From Bacteroidales bacterium (lineage in GTDB: Bacteria > Bacteroidota > Bacteroidia > Bacteroidales > UBA932), in NCBI GenBank assembly GCA_017631435.1, contig JAGBTG010000035.1, forward strand, positions 89,218-153,217: a stretch of DNA of 64,000 nucleotides, in the 5' to 3' direction. The notes beneath the pieces are model-generated. The model was not told the origin of the DNA, did not search any database, and saw only the letters and a list, made by a program, of their open reading frames with translations. Position numbers and translations under genes: made by a program. Shown piece after piece: positions 1 to 8,380 of the stretch; the first letter of the stretch is position 1, and the number at the start of each line of letters is the position of its first letter.

Positions 1-1
1 G

Positions 2-760
2 GAGAGGGGTATAAAGTTCCCCTTTACAATTGGTGTGAGTGCAGGTGCATGCAATGGGCTTTCATATATGTCGGGACAAAAGAAAAGGGCAAAATTCAGC
101 AATATTGATTTGTTGGAGAAATATGATTATGTGGGATTGAAATACTTGTTTACACAGAGGAACATTATGGATTTCAAGCTGTTGTTTGACAAGTTCCCTA
201 CAGAGATTATACCTTATGATTATCCCGCTTATGAAAAATCGGAAGGAAGATATGTAATGGTCACAACCAACTGTCTTACCGGAGAGGCAAATTATTTTGA
301 GGAGAAACATAGTCAAAAGAGGATAATGGAGATTGTCCGTTCCAGCAGCAGCCTCCCTTTTGTATGTCCAATGGCTCAGGTAGACGGAGTACCTATGCTG
401 GATGGAGGCATTGCAGACTCCATACCTGTCGTTTATGCAAGGGAGCAAGGGTTTACAAATAATTTTGTTGTACTCACAAGGAATAAAGGGTATAGAAAGA
501 AACCGTCGGGAAAATCATTGGCTGCCAAATTATTTTATTCAAAGTATCCTTTGTTGCAGAAGGCAATTGAAAACAGGAATTATATTTACAACAGGACTTT
601 GGATTTGATTGAATCTCTGGAAGAAAAAGGTTTGATTACTGTTTTGAGACCTGAGAAACCCTTGGAAGTTGACCGTATGGAAAAAGACATCTATAAGCTG
701 AATGCTTTGTACAATGAAGGATACGGTCTGGCTGCTAAAATTAATTTTGAAAAATTATAA
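2..760 (+). CDS. Patatin-like phospholipase, 5' end missing
   Basis: The reading frame is open from the window edge, so the true start lies upstream. The patatin nucleophile elbow G-V-S-A-G is encoded at 32-46 and the catalytic Asp motif D-G-G at 401-409, giving the Ser-Asp dyad of patatin-family lipid acyl hydrolases. Members of this family cleave acyl groups from phospholipids or other lipids. The fragment covers the part from the active-site Ser to the C-terminus; the oxyanion-hole glycine motif would lie upstream. An internal GTG at 35 is not a plausible start because it falls inside the nucleophile motif. It is followed by a promoter-like box and nagA, so it is probably not in that operon. 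Confidence 0.85.
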   Translation, partial: ERGIKFPFTIGVSAGACNGLSYMSGQKKRAKFSNIDLLEKYDYVGLKYLFTQRNIMDFKLLFDKFPTEIIPYDYPAYEKSEGRYVMVTTNCLTGEANYFEEKHSQKRIMEIVRSSSSLPFVCPMAQVDGVPMLDGGIADSIPVVYAREQGFTNNFVVLTRNKGYRKKPSGKSLAAKLFYSKYPLLQKAIENRNYIYNRTLDLIESLEEKGLITVLRPEKPLEVDRMEKDIYKLNALYNEGYGLAAKINFEKL

Positions 761-790
761 ATTACTATAACAACTTAAAGATTTTTTTCT

Positions 791-798
791 TATTTTTG
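791..798 (+). promoter_or_regulatory. Bacteroidetes -7 box upstream of nagA
   Basis: TATTTTTG matches TAnnTTTG and lies 34 bases before the nagA ATG. No convincing TTG box was seen at the expected distance upstream. Confidence 0.4.
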
Positions 799-832
799 TT
801 GTAGTTAAAAATGATTAATAACGGTAAGAGAT

Positions 833-1990
833 ATGTTAACACAAATTATAAACGGTAAAATCCATACTCCACAAGGTTGGTTGAAGAATGGATCGGTAAT
901 TATAAGTGACAATAAGATTCTTGAGGTTTCAAACTGTGATCTTGCTGTTGTAGGCGCAAATATTGTAGATGCAAGAGGAATGTACATTGTTCCAGGTGGT
1001 GTTGAAATTCACGTACATGGTGGTGGCGGAAGAGATTTCATGGAGGGAACAGAGGATGCTTTCAGAACTGCAGTGGATGCACATATGCAGCATGGTACAA
1101 CCAGTATCTTCCCTACTCTTTCTTCTTCAAGCATCCCGATGATTCAGGCTGCTGCGCGTACCACAGAAAAACTCATGGCCGAAAAGGACAGCCCAGTAAT
1201 GGGCCTGCATCTTGAGGGACATTACTTCAATATGAAGATGGCCGGCGGTCAGATTCCTGAATATATAAAGAACCCTGATCCAAATGAGTATATTCCACTA
1301 TTGGAGGAGTTCAATTGCATTAAGAGATGGGATGCTTCACCAGAGCTTCCAGGTGCACTTCAGTTTGGAAGATATGTTTCCAGCAAAGGTATACTTGTAT
1401 CAGTAGCACATACCCAGGCAGAGTTTGAAGACATCAGTGCCGGTTTTGATGCAGGATATACCCATGCAACTCATTTCTATAATGCAATGCCAGGTTTCCA
1501 TAAGAAGAATGAGTACAAATATGAGGGTACAGTTGAGTCTATCTACCTTATGGATGATATGACTGTTGAGGCGATTGCAGACGGTATCCACGTTCCTCCT
1601 ACAATCTTGAGACTTATCTATAAAGTTAAAGGTGTTGAGAAAACTGCCCTTATTACAGATGCACTGGCTTGTGCGGCAAGTGACAGTAAGACAGCATTTG
1701 ATCCTAGAGTAATCATTGAGGACGGAGTTTGTAAGCTTGCAGACCGTTCTGCCCTTGCAGGAAGTATTGCAACTATGGACCGCCTTATTCAGACAATGAC
1801 ATTCAAGGCTGAGGTTCCTTTGTTTGATGTTTGCCGTATGATTTCAGAAACTCCTGCAAAAATTATGGGAGTTTATGACAGGAAGGGTTCTTTGGAAAGA
1901 GGAAAGGATGCTGATATCCTTCTGTTGGACAAGAATCTTGATGTACGTGCTGTATGGGCAATGGGTAAACTTGTAAAGAATTTTGAGTAG
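833..1990 (+). CDS. nagA: N-acetylglucosamine-6-phosphate deacetylase
   Basis: Converts GlcNAc-6-P to GlcN-6-P and acetate in amino-sugar catabolism and cell-wall recycling; cytoplasmic amidohydrolase-superfamily TIM barrel. The 385-residue length is normal for the family. Metal and catalytic positions are present: His60-x-His62, Glu128 in L-E-G, His193 (V-A-H-T), His214 (T-H-F-Y-N-A-M) and Asp276 in I-T-D-A, the general acid/base position. The ATG at 833 follows a -7 box. A diverged second copy begins 12 bases downstream, so the pair is a tandem duplication probably transcribed together. This first copy looks fully active. Confidence 0.92.
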   Translation: MLTQIINGKIHTPQGWLKNGSVIISDNKILEVSNCDLAVVGANIVDARGMYIVPGGVEIHVHGGGGRDFMEGTEDAFRTAVDAHMQHGTTSIFPTLSSSSIPMIQAAARTTEKLMAEKDSPVMGLHLEGHYFNMKMAGGQIPEYIKNPDPNEYIPLLEEFNCIKRWDASPELPGALQFGRYVSSKGILVSVAHTQAEFEDISAGFDAGYTHATHFYNAMPGFHKKNEYKYEGTVESIYLMDDMTVEAIADGIHVPPTILRLIYKVKGVEKTALITDALACAASDSKTAFDPRVIIEDGVCKLADRSALAGSIATMDRLIQTMTFKAEVPLFDVCRMISETPAKIMGVYDRKGSLERGKDADILLLDKNLDVRAVWAMGKLVKNFE

Positions 1991-2002
1991 CATTTACAAT
2001 AT

Positions 2003-3145
2003 ATGTTGACACAAATAATTAATGGAAAGATCCTCACTCCAAACGGCTGGGTTGAAGGTGGATCTGTTATCATCAGTGACAGTAAGATTATGGAGATTGC
2101 CAACAGTGATCTCCCTAGGATTGGTGCAAGAATTGTTGATGTAAAAGGCGATTATATTTTACCTGGTTTTGTAGCAATGAATATTCATGGTGCTGCAGGA
2201 TTTGCATTCAAAGACAGTAACCGTGAGCAGTTTGAATTGGCTATAAAAGCACATCTCAAACACGGAGCCACTACTATATTTCCTACAATTTACACAGCAA
2301 AGACCGAGAAAATATATAGGTCTGCGGATATATGTAATGAAATACTTAAAGAAGGCAATACACCTGTTAAAGGACTTCATATTGCAGGACCATATTTCAA
2401 TCCAAGGATGGTCAATGATTTTCCAGGTGCCAAGAATCCTGATAAAGAGGAATATTTAAAAATTCTTTCTGATATTAACTGTATCAGAAGATGGGACATA
2501 TCACCAGAATTGCCTGGTGCATATGAAATGGCTAAAATTCTCAAATGGAAAAACATTGTTGCTGGAATAACCCATACTCAGGCTGAATTTGAAGTTGTAA
2601 AAGATGCATATGATGCTGGTTTCAAACATGTATCACAACTTTATACTTCAATGCCGGGCTTCCATAAACGTGGTGAGTACAAGTACGAGGGAACTGTTGA
2701 GAGCGTACTTTTGTTGGATGATATGAGTGTGGAGGTTATTGCAGACGGAAAACATCTTCCAGGTACAATTCTCAGACTTGTATATAAACTTAAAGGTGTA
2801 GAGATGATGTCACTTGTAACTTGTGCACTTAAATATGCAGAGTTTGAGGGTGATGTAGAAGCGGATTCAGATTTCATTATTGAAGACGGTGTATGCAAGT
2901 TTAAAGACCGTTCAGCATTGGCAGGCAGTTTGGCTACAATGGATACTGTTGTAAAGGTTGCTGTAGAAGCGGGCATCCCATTTGTTGATGCAGTTAGAAT
3001 GGCTTCCGAGTCACCTGCCAAAGTAATGGGCTGCTTTGACAGATGCGGTTCATTGGAAGATGGAAAGGATGCCGATATTGTAATAATGAACAAAGATTAT
3101 AAAGTAACAGGTGTTTGGCAGCAAGGTGTTGAGTTTACTGAATAG
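2003..3145 (+). CDS. NagA-like paralogue lacking catalytic residues (probable pseudoenzyme)
   Basis: Full-length (380 residues) and collinear with the nagA immediately upstream, sharing the same N-terminal stretch (M-L-T-Q-I-I-N-G-K-I) and the M-P-G-F-H and E-Y-K-Y-E-G-T-V-E-S blocks. The active-site positions are replaced: His60 becomes Asn60, Glu128 becomes Ala128, His214 becomes Gln212, the substrate-contacting Asn217 becomes Thr215, and catalytic Asp276 becomes Cys274. His191 and His251 remain. A working NagA needs the metal-binding Glu and His residues and the Asp, so deacetylation is unlikely. The frame is intact, which argues against simple decay. It may regulate or bind a ligand, or partner the active copy; that is inference. 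Confidence 0.85.
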   Translation: MLTQIINGKILTPNGWVEGGSVIISDSKIMEIANSDLPRIGARIVDVKGDYILPGFVAMNIHGAAGFAFKDSNREQFELAIKAHLKHGATTIFPTIYTAKTEKIYRSADICNEILKEGNTPVKGLHIAGPYFNPRMVNDFPGAKNPDKEEYLKILSDINCIRRWDISPELPGAYEMAKILKWKNIVAGITHTQAEFEVVKDAYDAGFKHVSQLYTSMPGFHKRGEYKYEGTVESVLLLDDMSVEVIADGKHLPGTILRLVYKLKGVEMMSLVTCALKYAEFEGDVEADSDFIIEDGVCKFKDRSALAGSLATMDTVVKVAVEAGIPFVDAVRMASESPAKVMGCFDRCGSLEDGKDADIVIMNKDYKVTGVWQQGVEFTE

Positions 3146-4109
3146 ATTGGCTGTCCTTATAGCCGGTTGCTTCATTGCTTTTTCATGTTCCAACCCGTTG
3201 GAGAAAAGCGTGATGGAACCTCTCGAAGCTAAGGAGATTGACAGAGTTGCAAGGAAAGACAAAACTTTCCTTGCAACTTATTCTGTTGTTGAGGATAAAT
3301 GGAACCACATCCATACTCCAGAAGATTCGAGCAGATGGCAAAGCATTACATATGACAGGCTTCATACCTACCTTACAACTATAGAAAGTGCCCAACTGAA
3401 TTCTCCCCTTGTAATACAGTTGAGGGAGAAATGGGAGAAATCTTACAATTCACACAGGGTTACTGCAGATACCATCATTAAAACTTGGAAAAACTATCTT
3501 CAAAGCAATTCAACTGATTCTCTAGTTACAGTATCATATGAAGGTATAGAACTGGAAAGATTCAGAAATTCCAGGAAAGAGATAGATACTCTGCTTAAGG
3601 CCAAAATTAGCATCAAACCTTTAAAACAGGTAATTGATTCTATATCTGTACAATATGCATTCATAAACTTGAATGATACCATACAACCAGCAGACAGTTC
3701 ATTTACTCCCAACGTAATTGAGGTGAAGAAAAGAATCAACCAAATCCATAATTTAAAGGTATTCCCAGATCTTGATAAAGAGACTAAAAGAATGCTTATT
3801 GCCAAAGATTCTTCTGTAGCATTTTCTGCTGTTGTCACAAACCTTTATTGCTCCGGAAAATCATTCTGTAAGGACTCTCTTATGAAAGAGATGCCAAAAT
3901 CTGTACAGGCATACATTCAGGCAGAGAGCAGAACAGATACTCTCTCACCAGTGTTTGACCAGAATTTTTACATTGAGAATATCATTAAAGAATTGGTTGA
4001 CAAGAGCTTTATGTCTCAAAGTGCTTTCATTAAACTGAATGCGGAGGACTACTATAAGGAAATAGATTCGCTTGTATTCAATTTCTTGAACTACAACAGT
4101 CTGCAGTAA
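3126..4109 (+). CDS. Putative lipoprotein of unknown function
   Basis: No family recognised. The N-terminus has a hydrophobic stretch ending in A-F-S-C-S-N, a plausible Bacteroidetes lipobox, so the protein is probably an exported lipoprotein. The rest (about 300 residues) is charged and mainly helical in appearance, rich in Lys, Glu, Ser and Asp. There is no ATG near the signal peptide; candidate starts are GTG at 3111, GTG at 3126 and TTG at 3147, all overlapping or abutting the end of the NagA paralogue, which suggests translational coupling. GTG 3126 is chosen as a compromise. Its 3' end overlaps the convergent folate cyclo-ligase gene by 19 bases. Confidence 0.6.
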   Translation: MLSLLNRLAVLIAGCFIAFSCSNPLEKSVMEPLEAKEIDRVARKDKTFLATYSVVEDKWNHIHTPEDSSRWQSITYDRLHTYLTTIESAQLNSPLVIQLREKWEKSYNSHRVTADTIIKTWKNYLQSNSTDSLVTVSYEGIELERFRNSRKEIDTLLKAKISIKPLKQVIDSISVQYAFINLNDTIQPADSSFTPNVIEVKKRINQIHNLKVFPDLDKETKRMLIAKDSSVAFSAVVTNLYCSGKSFCKDSLMKEMPKSVQAYIQAESRTDTLSPVFDQNFYIENIIKELVDKSFMSQSAFIKLNAEDYYKEIDSLVFNFLNYNSLQ

Positions 4110-4663
4110 GTTTCAGATTCAGTAATTACCATATCAAGAGGTATATCATGCTGGCAGCATGGTATTTTCTCAACCATCTGAAAATCATATCCCAGTCCTA
4201 TTTTGGGACATTCAAGATATGGCAGGAGCTTGTCGTAAAATCCTTTTCCCCTACCCATCCTGTTGCAATCAGAATCAAATGCAACACCAGGAATCACAGC
4301 CAGTTCTATCTCAGAAGGATCAACACTCTTTCCTCCCGACGGTTCCATAATGTTCCTGTATCCGCATTCCAATTCCTTAGGATTATATTCTTTAAGGGCC
4401 AGGTATTCACCTTCAACAATTGGAAGAACAATTCTTTTACAGCCTCCCTCGTAGCTGTACAAATAATTGATAAGGTAATGTGTCAACACTTCGTCGGGAA
4501 GAGAATGGTACAGCAGGATAGTGCGCGAAGATGCAACCTCTTCAAGCTTCAATACTTTGTTTGCAATAATAGAGGATGCAGATTCTTTATCGTAAGTTGA
4601 CTGCTCTTTTTTCAAAGTGCGGATCTTACGGCGAATTTCCTTTTTCTGCTCCTGAATATCCAT
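4091..4663 (-). CDS. 5-formyltetrahydrofolate cyclo-ligase
   Basis: ATP-dependent conversion of 5-formyl-THF to 5,10-methenyl-THF, clearing a dead-end folate. The 190 residues match the family length. Recognisable features are the Lys/Arg-rich N-terminal helix (K-K-E-I-R-R-K-I-R), the Y-H-S-L-P-D-E-V segment, and the C-terminal signature P-G-V-A-F-D followed by R-M-G-R-G-K-G-F-Y-D-K, the nucleotide and folate-binding loop. It shares one base with the stop of the upstream marC gene (TAATG), so the two are translationally coupled. Its stop lies inside the convergent lipoprotein gene. Confidence 0.93.
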   Translation of the reverse strand: MDIQEQKKEIRRKIRTLKKEQSTYDKESASSIIANKVLKLEEVASSRTILLYHSLPDEVLTHYLINYLYSYEGGCKRIVLPIVEGEYLALKEYNPKELECGYRNIMEPSGGKSVDPSEIELAVIPGVAFDSDCNRMGRGKGFYDKLLPYLECPKIGLGYDFQMVEKIPCCQHDIPLDMVITESETYCRLL

Positions 4664-5301
4664 TATCCAATGAATGAATTGATGAATGGCCTTATTCCGG
4701 CAAGGAAGAATTCAACTGCAATAACCATAATTATAAGTCCCATTATACGGAGCATTACATTTATTCCAGTTTCTCCAAGGTATTTTACAATTCTGGTTGA
4801 GAATGCAAAAATGATGTAGCACAAAAGGAGTACAACCATAACAGAAATAACGAATGCAACCTTATGTGGAATTGTTGATGCGTCTTCCATCAATACAATA
4901 GCGTTGGTAATTGCACCAGGGCCGCAGAGCATAGGAATTGCAAGAGGTGTAATTGCTATATCTTTTGCAGCTTTATGAATTTCATCCTGTCCTCCCTTTA
5001 TTGGTGATAGCCTTGCATTCAGCATGTCAAATCCCACAACAAAGAAAATGGCTCCACCAACAATCCTGAAGCTGTCTACAGAAATTCCAAAGAATTTGAA
5101 AAGGAACTGTCCGGAGAAAGCGAATCCCAAGATTATAAGCAATGCCGCAAATACGGCACGGCTTGCAATTGCCAGTTTCTCTTTCCTCCCAATTTCAGAA
5201 GTAAGTCCAAGGTAAACAGGAAGGATGCTGATTGGATTTACAAGTGTAAAGAATGATGTAAATACCAGCAATGCATATGAAATGACTGAATTATGTTCCA
5301 T
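4663..5301 (-). CDS. MarC family integral membrane protein
   Basis: 212 residues with about six hydrophobic segments. The N-terminal S-F-F-T-L-V-N-P-I-S-I-L-P-V motif and the central C-G-P-G-A-I-T motif are hallmarks of the MarC/UPF0056 family. The founding member was once linked to multiple antibiotic resistance, but that role was withdrawn and the transported substrate is unknown. Located in the inner membrane. It is the first gene of a two-gene minus-strand operon with the folate cyclo-ligase. Confidence 0.9.
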   Translation of the reverse strand: MEHNSVISYALLVFTSFFTLVNPISILPVYLGLTSEIGRKEKLAIASRAVFAALLIILGFAFSGQFLFKFFGISVDSFRIVGGAIFFVVGFDMLNARLSPIKGGQDEIHKAAKDIAITPLAIPMLCGPGAITNAIVLMEDASTIPHKVAFVISVMVVLLLCYIIFAFSTRIVKYLGETGINVMLRIMGLIIMVIAVEFFLAGIRPFINSFIG

Positions 5302-5323
5302 AAAGCTTATAATTAAGACGCAA

Positions 5324-5360
5324 TTTGTTTGCGGTATAAAGATAGTAATTATTATATTTG
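5324..5360 (+). promoter_or_regulatory. Promoter of the WYL regulator pair
   Basis: TATATTTG at 5353-5360 matches the -7 consensus, with TTTG at 5328-5331, 21 bases upstream. Transcription from here would start a few bases downstream, which supports the ATG at 5379 and excludes an in-frame TTG at 5358 that lies inside the box. Confidence 0.6.
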
Positions 5361-5378
5361 TATACCAAATTTTTTACC

Positions 5379-6479
5379 ATGAGCATATCATCCAATGCCC
5401 TTCTCAGACACAAGGTCATAGACAGGTGCCTTAGGGACCAAAGCAGGAAATATACACTTATAGACCTTATAAATGCCTGTACCAATGCAATCAAACTCAA
5501 GTATGGTACTAAGATAACCGCAAAATACAAGGTCTCTGTAAGGTCACTGCAGCTAGATCTTCAAGTGATGCGCGACAAGCATAAAGGCTATGGTGCTCCT
5601 ATTGTAGTATATAACCAGAAATACTACAAATACAGTGATCCGGATTATAGCATAGATAATGCACGGCTGGGCAAGGCTACACTGTCAGAGGTTGTTGAGC
5701 TCGTATCTGACCTTAAGGATTATGCTTCATTCAAACAGCTTGAATCATTGAGGAACCTTACAGGATTGCTTTCGGACGGTATAAATACCATTATAAACAA
5801 ACAGAGCAATGTAGTGGAGAATGAGCCTAAACAGAACCCGTTGGGATTGGAGTATTTCAACACCATTTATGATGCCATCTTAAATAAAAAAGCTCTCTGT
5901 ATTGGATACTGGTCATCCAGATCCAACAACATCATGAGCATTATCTTTTATCCTTTCTATCTTAAGGAGTACAAAGGGAGATGGTATGCACTAGGATTCA
6001 AGGATGGCCTTAATGGAGTTTACAAGCTTCCTTTGGACAGGATAAGGGACTATTCTTATTCAATTCTCCCTTTTCCCGACGATTACACATTCAATCCACA
6101 GGATTATTTTAATGACATAATAGGTGTAACCCGCTTAAGCGGTGAAGTAAAGGAAATCAAGTTTCTTGTACAGAACCGTCTTGCACCTTTTATCAGACTC
6201 AATCCCCTACACCATTCGCAGAAGTTATCCTTTCTGCATGAAAATGGCGATATGGAATTTACAATTAATATCATTCCTAACAGGGAGTTCTATAACCTGA
6301 TATTTGAATATCAGCCATATATTCAAATTATTTCACCTAGAGAGGCAGGCCTTGCCGCCAATGAACGTGTAGAGGAAATTGCAGCTCAATTGCCGGATTA
6401 TTCTGTTACCAGACAAAAGGATGCTGCTTCCAAAAACAGTATGGAGGATGACGGATATAACCTTTTTTCAAATCTGTAG
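5379..6479 (+). CDS. WYL domain-containing transcriptional regulator
   Basis: 366 residues from the ATG at 5379. The N-terminal region (L-R-H-K-V-I-D-R-C-L-R onward) resembles a winged-helix DNA-binding segment, and the central part carries a WYL-type ligand-sensing domain (K-G-R-W-Y-A-L-G-F, with the P-L-D-R-I-R strand). WYL domains bind small ligands or nucleic acid and control transcription, often in defence or DNA-damage settings. The stop is three bases before a second WYL regulator, so the two are co-transcribed and may act as a pair, as PafB and PafC do in actinobacteria (inference). Confidence 0.85.
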   Translation: MSISSNALLRHKVIDRCLRDQSRKYTLIDLINACTNAIKLKYGTKITAKYKVSVRSLQLDLQVMRDKHKGYGAPIVVYNQKYYKYSDPDYSIDNARLGKATLSEVVELVSDLKDYASFKQLESLRNLTGLLSDGINTIINKQSNVVENEPKQNPLGLEYFNTIYDAILNKKALCIGYWSSRSNNIMSIIFYPFYLKEYKGRWYALGFKDGLNGVYKLPLDRIRDYSYSILPFPDDYTFNPQDYFNDIIGVTRLSGEVKEIKFLVQNRLAPFIRLNPLHHSQKLSFLHENGDMEFTINIIPNREFYNLIFEYQPYIQIISPREAGLAANERVEEIAAQLPDYSVTRQKDAASKNSMEDDGYNLFSNL

Positions 6480-6482
6480 CCT

Positions 6483-7385
6483 ATGGACCAGCCAAAAATA
6501 GAGCGTCTGCTCCGACTGATGATGATGCTTACTGCCAATAACAGATATACAGTAGATGAGCTGGCAGAGCGTCTTGAAACATCACCAAGAACAATATACC
6601 GTTATATTGATACATTTAAGGAAGCCGGATTCCTAATTACCAAAAAAGGGGACTGTTTCCGTATAGACAAGAAATCCAAATATTTCAAGGATATATCCCA
6701 ACTTGTCCATTTTACTGAGGAAGAGGCATATATACTCAATTCAGCAATTGAAAGCATTGATCCTACAAACACAATCAAGCAGAACCTCAAAGCCAAGCTT
6801 GCTTCCGTTTATGATTTTAAGATGCTGGCAGAGTGTGTGGTTAAAGGCGAGAATGCCAAAAATGTAAATTCACTTATTGAAGCCATTGAAAACAAGAAAC
6901 AGGTGATTCTAAAGAACTACACCTCTGGACACAGCAAGAAAGTATCTGACAGGCTTATTGAGCCTTTGTCATTCACTACAAACTATATTCAAGTTTGGGG
7001 ATATGAGATTTCGTCGGGAAAAAACAAATTGTTCAAGCTTTCCAGGATTGGTTCTGTGGAAGTTCTGGAAGATGAATGGGCATTTGAAAATGAGCATTCA
7101 GTTGGAATGATGGATATATTCAGGATTACAAGTTTTGAACAGATTCCAATTAAGCTCAAACTTGGACTTATGGCTTCATCTCTTCTTGTGGAGGAGTATC
7201 CTCTGGCTGAGAAGTACCTCTCTCCCGCTCCAGATGATTCAAACAGCCACATTCTGGATATAACCGTATGCGGCTATGAAGGAGTGGGCAGATTTGTTCT
7301 GGGATTGCTTGATGATATTGAAATCATTGAAGGCAACGGACTTAAGGAATTCCTAAGGGAAAGGATGAAAATGGCAAAATTTTAA
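6483..7385 (+). CDS. HTH and WYL domain-containing regulator
   Basis: 300 residues: an N-terminal helix-turn-helix of the HTH_11 type (residues about 1-55, Y-T-V-D-E-L-A-E-R-L then S-P-R-T-I-Y-R-Y-I-D), then a WYL domain around residues 140-200 with the I-Q-V-W-G-Y-E-I and L-F-K-L-S-R-I segments, and a C-terminal WCX-like extension. A sequence-specific transcription factor with a sensor domain. Second gene of the WYL pair. Its last four bases overlap the stop end of the convergent EamA transporter gene. The target genes are not evident. Confidence 0.87.
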   Translation: MDQPKIERLLRLMMMLTANNRYTVDELAERLETSPRTIYRYIDTFKEAGFLITKKGDCFRIDKKSKYFKDISQLVHFTEEEAYILNSAIESIDPTNTIKQNLKAKLASVYDFKMLAECVVKGENAKNVNSLIEAIENKKQVILKNYTSGHSKKVSDRLIEPLSFTTNYIQVWGYEISSGKNKLFKLSRIGSVEVLEDEWAFENEHSVGMMDIFRITSFEQIPIKLKLGLMASSLLVEEYPLAEKYLSPAPDDSNSHILDITVCGYEGVGRFVLGLLDDIEIIEGNGLKEFLRERMKMAKF

Positions 7386-8305
7386 ATAACACTGCCCCAG
7401 CACAAAAGTGCGAGTCCAACCAGTATCAGAGCAAGGTCCAAAGCCTTTGCTTTAAGGTTCTTTTCTCTAAGAAGCAACGCTCCTGCTGTAAATGACACAA
7501 CTACACTTCCTCTGCGTATCATGGAAATTACAGCTATAAGCGCATCATCGTATGAAAGGGCAAAGAAATATGCGAAATCTGCAATTGAAACAAACAACGA
7601 GATGAGCGGTATCCACCATCTCCATTGTAACTTATTGGTTGTAAACCTGTTCATAATAAGCAGTACAGTTCCCATAATTGGCACCTGATAAATGTTGAAC
7701 CAGCTCTGCACAAATAGTGGCGGCAGCTGTTTCATTATGAATTTGTCGTACAGTCCGCTGATTGCACCTGTAATTACTGCTCCAAACAAAATGTATACCC
7801 ACTTGTTGCTCTTGAAATCTATACCTTCTTTTCTTCCCGACAGACTCAACAGAAAGAGTGAAAACAAGGATATGGCAACACCTCCCCACTGCAGCAGATT
7901 CAACTTTTCACCAAAAAGAAGTACTGCACCCATAAGTACAAGGACAGGTCTTGTTGCATTTACAGGTCCTGCAATTGTAATTGGCAGATGCTTTAGTGCA
8001 TAATATCCCATAATCCAGGAAGAGAGAACGATAAAAGCCTTGATTACTACAAGCAAATGCGCTTTGAGAGGTAATATTTCTGCACAATCAGAGTATATTG
8101 ATGTGAGTGATGCATTGAAAATTGTATCTTTTACAACTTCAGGACACAATGCCGAAACAATTATAAAAGGACAGAATATAATTGCACAGAAAATGGTGTT
8201 GCAGAACAACACGGAGAGCACAGCATTTCCGTTCAATGATTTCTTTTTTGCAATATCATAGAAACCAAGGAAGAAAGCTGAAACAAATGCCAATAATACC
8301 CACAT
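7382..8305 (-). CDS. EamA/DMT family transporter
   Basis: 307 residues with about ten hydrophobic segments in two related halves, the typical EamA repeat arrangement (P-V-L-V-L-M-G-A-V-L-L-F-G-E-K-L in the first half and the equivalent L-L-L-R-E-K-N-L in the second). Members of the drug/metabolite transporter superfamily exchange or export small metabolites across the inner membrane; the substrate here cannot be predicted. Monocistronic; divergent from the HAD gene across a 75-base gap. Confidence 0.85.
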   Translation of the reverse strand: MWVLLAFVSAFFLGFYDIAKKKSLNGNAVLSVLFCNTIFCAIIFCPFIIVSALCPEVVKDTIFNASLTSIYSDCAEILPLKAHLLVVIKAFIVLSSWIMGYYALKHLPITIAGPVNATRPVLVLMGAVLLFGEKLNLLQWGGVAISLFSLFLLSLSGRKEGIDFKSNKWVYILFGAVITGAISGLYDKFIMKQLPPLFVQSWFNIYQVPIMGTVLLIMNRFTTNKLQWRWWIPLISLFVSIADFAYFFALSYDDALIAVISMIRRGSVVVSFTAGALLLREKNLKAKALDLALILVGLALLCWGSVI

Positions 8306-8319
8306 AGCTCTTTTAAAAA

Positions 8320-8353
8320 TTTGTGCAAAAATACAATTGATTTATTAAATTTG
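8320..8353 (+). promoter_or_regulatory. Promoter of HAD phosphatase gene
   Basis: TTTG at 8320-8323 and TAAATTTG at 8346-8353, separated by 22 bases, a good match to the Bacteroidetes -33/-7 arrangement; the ATG follows at 8381. Confidence 0.6.
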
Positions 8354-8380
8354 TAAAAGTAATAAAGATAAAGTGCAGAT

